This document shows, piece by piece, positions 62,132-64,000 of a DNA stretch of 64,000 nt. The translations under genes were made by a program, and so were the position numbers. This DNA comes from an uncultured Eubacteriales bacterium (GTDB lineage Bacteria > Bacillota > Clostridia > Christensenellales > Aristaeellaceae). The stretch spans positions 1-64,000 of the forward strand of contig CACWXP010000011.1 in NCBI GenBank assembly GCA_902764875.1. Reading direction: 5' to 3'. How positions within the stretch are numbered: position 1 is the stretch's first letter; each line of letters opens with the position of its first letter. Under the pieces are notes generated by a model. The model made no database searches and was not told where the DNA came from. It saw nothing but the letters and a program-made list of their open reading frames with translations.

Positions 62132-62923
62132 TTATATGTCATTCAATTCATCTTCACTGGCAAACAATTCATCATCAATGATTCCGAGCACCTTTCCGAT
62201 GCAACGAACTTCGTCGCCTTCTCCGAAATGCATAACGGGGTATCTGGGGTTCAGACTGTGGAGGCCGTCGCGCTGGTATACCTTGATGTATCCGGCATCG
62301 CCGCAGACGAAGATCGCAACGTCGCCGGGGCGAATTTTTGCCCCATGCTGGACAAGGACACGGTCGCCGTCATGGAACTCGGGCTCCATGCTGTCTCCGC
62401 TGACGCGAATAATTTCATCGGCAAGGATGGTCAACGGCGTTTCCTCAATCCAAACCTTTTCTCCGCAGCTTTCCCCGAGAAAGGCGCAGGGGCCGGCACA
62501 GGCAGAAAGATCGCTCATGAACACAGAGATCAGCTTCCTCTTTTTTGCCGGATTCAGATCGGGTTTTTGAAGCTCAATCAGGGTATCCATCTGGCGGAGG
62601 ATGATTTTCCGGTGGTAATCCGTGAGACTGGCGTATCTCCTCCGAAACTCATCGGGGACACTGAGCTCCTCCTTGTCGTTCGGAATCCCGAAAAACTCAT
62701 TGAGAGGAATATCCAGCGCATCACAGATTACGGGAACGCTGCTGATATCCGGACGGCTGCGGCCTGCCTCCCACGCGCCGACAGCATTCTTCCGGACGGA
62801 GACGAGGGCGCCGAGTTCTTCCTGGCTCATTTTTTTGCGGCGGCGATTCTCCCTGATCAGCTCAGCGAAGGGAACGCCGGCAGCATTCAGCATATCAGTG
62901 TTCTTCAGTTCCTGTCTTCCCAT
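62132..62923 (-). CDS. XRE-type repressor with S24 (LexA-like) autocleavage domain
   Basis: A 263-residue regulator. Residues ~18-80 are a Cro/CI helix-turn-helix (MSQEELGALVSVRKNAVGAWEAGRSRP). Residues ~135-255 are a LexA/CI S24 peptidase: cleavage site A143-G144 (SACAG), Ser178 (RVSGDSMEPEF) and Lys214 (GYIKVYQ). The spacings Ala-Gly to Ser (35) and Ser to Lys (36) match LexA (35, 37). It should self-cleave when RecA filaments form. AGGAGTGAT precedes the ATG. A perfect palindrome and GTTCCC half-sites in the promoter suggest autoregulation. Confidence 0.92.
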   Translation of the reverse strand: MGRQELKNTDMLNAAGVPFAELIRENRRRKKMSQEELGALVSVRKNAVGAWEAGRSRPDISSVPVICDALDIPLNEFFGIPNDKEELSVPDEFRRRYASLTDYHRKIILRQMDTLIELQKPDLNPAKKRKLISVFMSDLSACAGPCAFLGESCGEKVWIEETPLTILADEIIRVSGDSMEPEFHDGDRVLVQHGAKIRPGDVAIFVCGDAGYIKVYQRDGLHSLNPRYPVMHFGEGDEVRCIGKVLGIIDDELFASEDELNDI

Positions 62924-62947
62924 AACGCATCACTCCTTTGCGGGAAC

Positions 62948-62977
62948 ATTATAGCACAATTGTATTGTCGATGTAAA
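62948..62977 (-). promoter_or_regulatory. Promoter of the XRE-S24 gene
   Basis: Minus-strand TTTACA (62972-62977), 18-bp spacer, TATAAT (62948-62953). A GTTCCC half-site (62942-62947) touches the -10. Confidence 0.85.
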
Positions 62978-62978
62978 G

Positions 62979-63004
62979 GGGAACAAAATAATTTTTTTGT
63001 TCCC
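62979..63004. promoter_or_regulatory. Palindromic operator between the S24 regulator and argF
   Basis: Arms GGGAACAAAA (62979-62988) and TTTTGTTCCC (62995-63004) with a 6-bp centre: a perfect 10-bp inverted repeat between two divergent promoters. No T-run follows on either strand, so it is read as an operator rather than as a terminator. Confidence 0.7.
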
Positions 63005-63039
63005 TTCTGTGCTTTCTTTGTCCACAGGGTTTCTCCCGA

Positions 63040-63068
63040 TTGACCCGGCACCCTCTAGCCCCTATAAT
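63040..63068 (+). promoter_or_regulatory. argF promoter
   Basis: TTGACC (63040-63045), 17-bp spacer, TATAAT (63063-63068), 35 bases before the argF start. Confidence 0.9.
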
Positions 63069-63103
63069 ATCATTATATTATCATAACCAGAGGAGTGTAA
63101 AAC

Positions 63104-64000
63104 ATGTTCCACCTTCAGCAGAAATGTTTCCTGAAACTTCTTGACCTGAGCCCGGAAGAGATTACCGGACTGCTGGACCTGGCCGCAGATCTGAAAGCAA
63201 AGAAAAAGGCCGGCATCCCTCATGCTCTTCATGCGGGAAAAAATATTGCCCTTATTTTTGAAAAAACCAGCACGCGTACGCGCTGCGCCTTTGAGGTTGC
63301 AGCCTACGACCTGGGTATGAACTGTACTTATCTGGATCCTTCGGGAAGCCAGATCGGCAAAAAAGAAAGCATTGCCGATACTGCCCGGGTTCTGGGCCGT
63401 ATGTATGACGGCATTGAATACCGCGGTTTTGGCCAGCAGATCGTAGAAGATCTTGCCCGCTATTCAGGCGTTCCCGTTTGGAACGGACTGACAAACGAAT
63501 TCCATCCGACGCAGATTCTCGCGGACTTCCTCACGATCCGGGAGCATTTCGGATTCCTGAAAGGCATTAAGCTGGTTTATCTCGGAGACGCACGTTATAA
63601 CATGGGAAATTCACTGATGGTCGGCTGCGCGAAGATGGGCATGCACTTTGTTGCCTGCGCCCCAAAGAAATACTGGCCGGATGAAAAACTGATCACCGAC
63701 TGCCGGACCATCGCAGCCGTTACCGACGCCACGCTGGAATTCTCGGAAGACGTTTCGTCGGTTGCCGGTGCCCACGCGATCTATACGGACGTCTGGGTTT
63801 CCATGGGAGAGCCGGATTCCGTTTGGGAAGAAAGAATTCAGGATCTGATTCCCTACCGTGTTACGGGGGAAATCATGCGTAAGGCAGGATCCCAGTGCGT
63901 ATTCATGCACTGCCTGCCCTCTTTCCACGACCTTAACACGGCCATCGGAAAAAGTATCTTTGAAAAGTTCGGCGTGGACTGTATGGAAGTAACGGACGAA
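63104..64000 (+). CDS. argF: Ornithine carbamoyltransferase, 3' end outside window
   Basis: 299 codons of an OTCase open to the window edge. STRTR (carbamoyl-phosphate loop, ~residue 55), ADFLTI after HPTQ, a [11 protein letters not shown] strand and the ornithine-site HCLPSFHD are all present. It makes citrulline in arginine synthesis or, in reverse, in arginine catabolism. AGAGGAG lies 8 bases before the ATG and the gene has its own promoter. Roughly the last tenth of the protein is missing. Confidence 0.95.
   Translation, partial: MFHLQQKCFLKLLDLSPEEITGLLDLAADLKAKKKAGIPHALHAGKNIALIFEKTSTRTRCAFEVAAYDLGMNCTYLDPSGSQIGKKESIADTARVLGRMYDGIEYRGFGQQIVEDLARYSGVPVWNGLTNEFHPTQILADFLTIREHFGFLKGIKLVYLGDARYNMGNSLMVGCAKMGMHFVACAPKKYWPDEKLITDCRTIAAVTDATLEFSEDVSSVAGAHAIYTDVWVSMGEPDSVWEERIQDLIPYRVTGEIMRKAGSQCVFMHCLPSFHDLNTAIGKSIFEKFGVDCMEVTDE

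Noticed and set aside
62979-63004. Terminator at the palindrome near argF
   Set aside because: The arms are AT-rich at the loop, no T-run follows on either strand and it lies between two divergent promoters; operator preferred.

Overview
The window is a stretch of bacterial chromosome, GC-rich and densely coded, with most genes on the minus strand. The gene set points to a Gram-positive of the class Clostridia (Bacillota): the phoH-pgpH-ybeY-era operon, an rplS ... rbgA-rnhB-yraN-comM-dprA-topA-trmFO-hslVU series, a CIRCE-controlled groESL, DUF896 and DUF1292 proteins, a T-box-like leader, and A/T-rich SD-type ribosome sites (AGGAGG) with many GTG/TTG starts. Cytoplasmic GH3 and GH5 glycosidases would suit a gut or rumen fibre-associated anaerobe. 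The exact genus cannot be read from this sequence. No rRNA, tRNA, CRISPR array or insertion sequence was seen.

Layout. 1-3.3 kb: the 3' end of a contractile-tail (PBSX/Mu-like) baseplate module on the plus strand (hub-like protein, Gp138-like spike, gp25/DUF2634-like, baseplate J, DUF2612-like). It is interrupted by a minus-strand gene for a small double-glycine-leader peptide and carries two related hairpin repeats. 3.4-6.6 kb: an aldo/keto reductase, a secreted protein and an atypical MreB. 6.7-10.9 kb: a T-box-like leader followed by a two-gene operon, an isopropylmalate-synthase-like protein that has lost its metal-binding histidines and a fusion of a TIM-barrel sugar-isomerase-like domain to an acyl-CoA synthetase. 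11-17 kb: phoH-pgpH-ybeY-era plus a secreted HAD phosphatase. 17-24.7 kb: rlmI, a tiny Cys-rich protein, a tyrosine recombinase with a 34-bp palindrome in front of it, rnhA, proC, hslUV and trmFO. 24.7-39 kb: topA, dprA, comM, a large tandem GT-C glycosyltransferase, yraN, rnhB, rbgA, DUF2461, a GH3 glycosidase and rplS.

39.2-47 kb holds an envelope-flavoured group: a secreted protein, a membrane protein with a PlsC-like acyltransferase domain, two Lgt-like membrane proteins, a phosphodiester glycosidase and a GT2-GtrA glycosyltransferase, mixed with DUF1292, DUF896 and GNAT genes. 47-49.2 kb is a plus-strand operon (CofE-like, DUF1643, acyl-ACP thioesterase). 49.3-52.9 kb has a GGDEF protein with a LacI-type sugar-binding sensor, a GH5 glucanase and hemolysin III. 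53-59 kb has lysS, greA, a wHTH plus PD-(D/E)XK-like protein, metA and groESL. 59.3-64 kb has mutY, an M18 aminopeptidase, a split LexA-like regulator pair with a strong palindromic operator, and the start of argF.

Best candidates for something undescribed: the leader-controlled operon at 6.7-10.9 kb (degenerate LeuA plus isomerase/acyl-CoA-ligase fusion); the XRE-S24 peptidase paired with a LexA DNA-binding domain alone (61.9-63.0 kb); the HTH plus PD-(D/E)XK protein (55.2-56.0 kb); the tyrosine recombinase with a lox-like palindrome (18.4-19.7 kb); and the GG-leader peptide inside the tail module.
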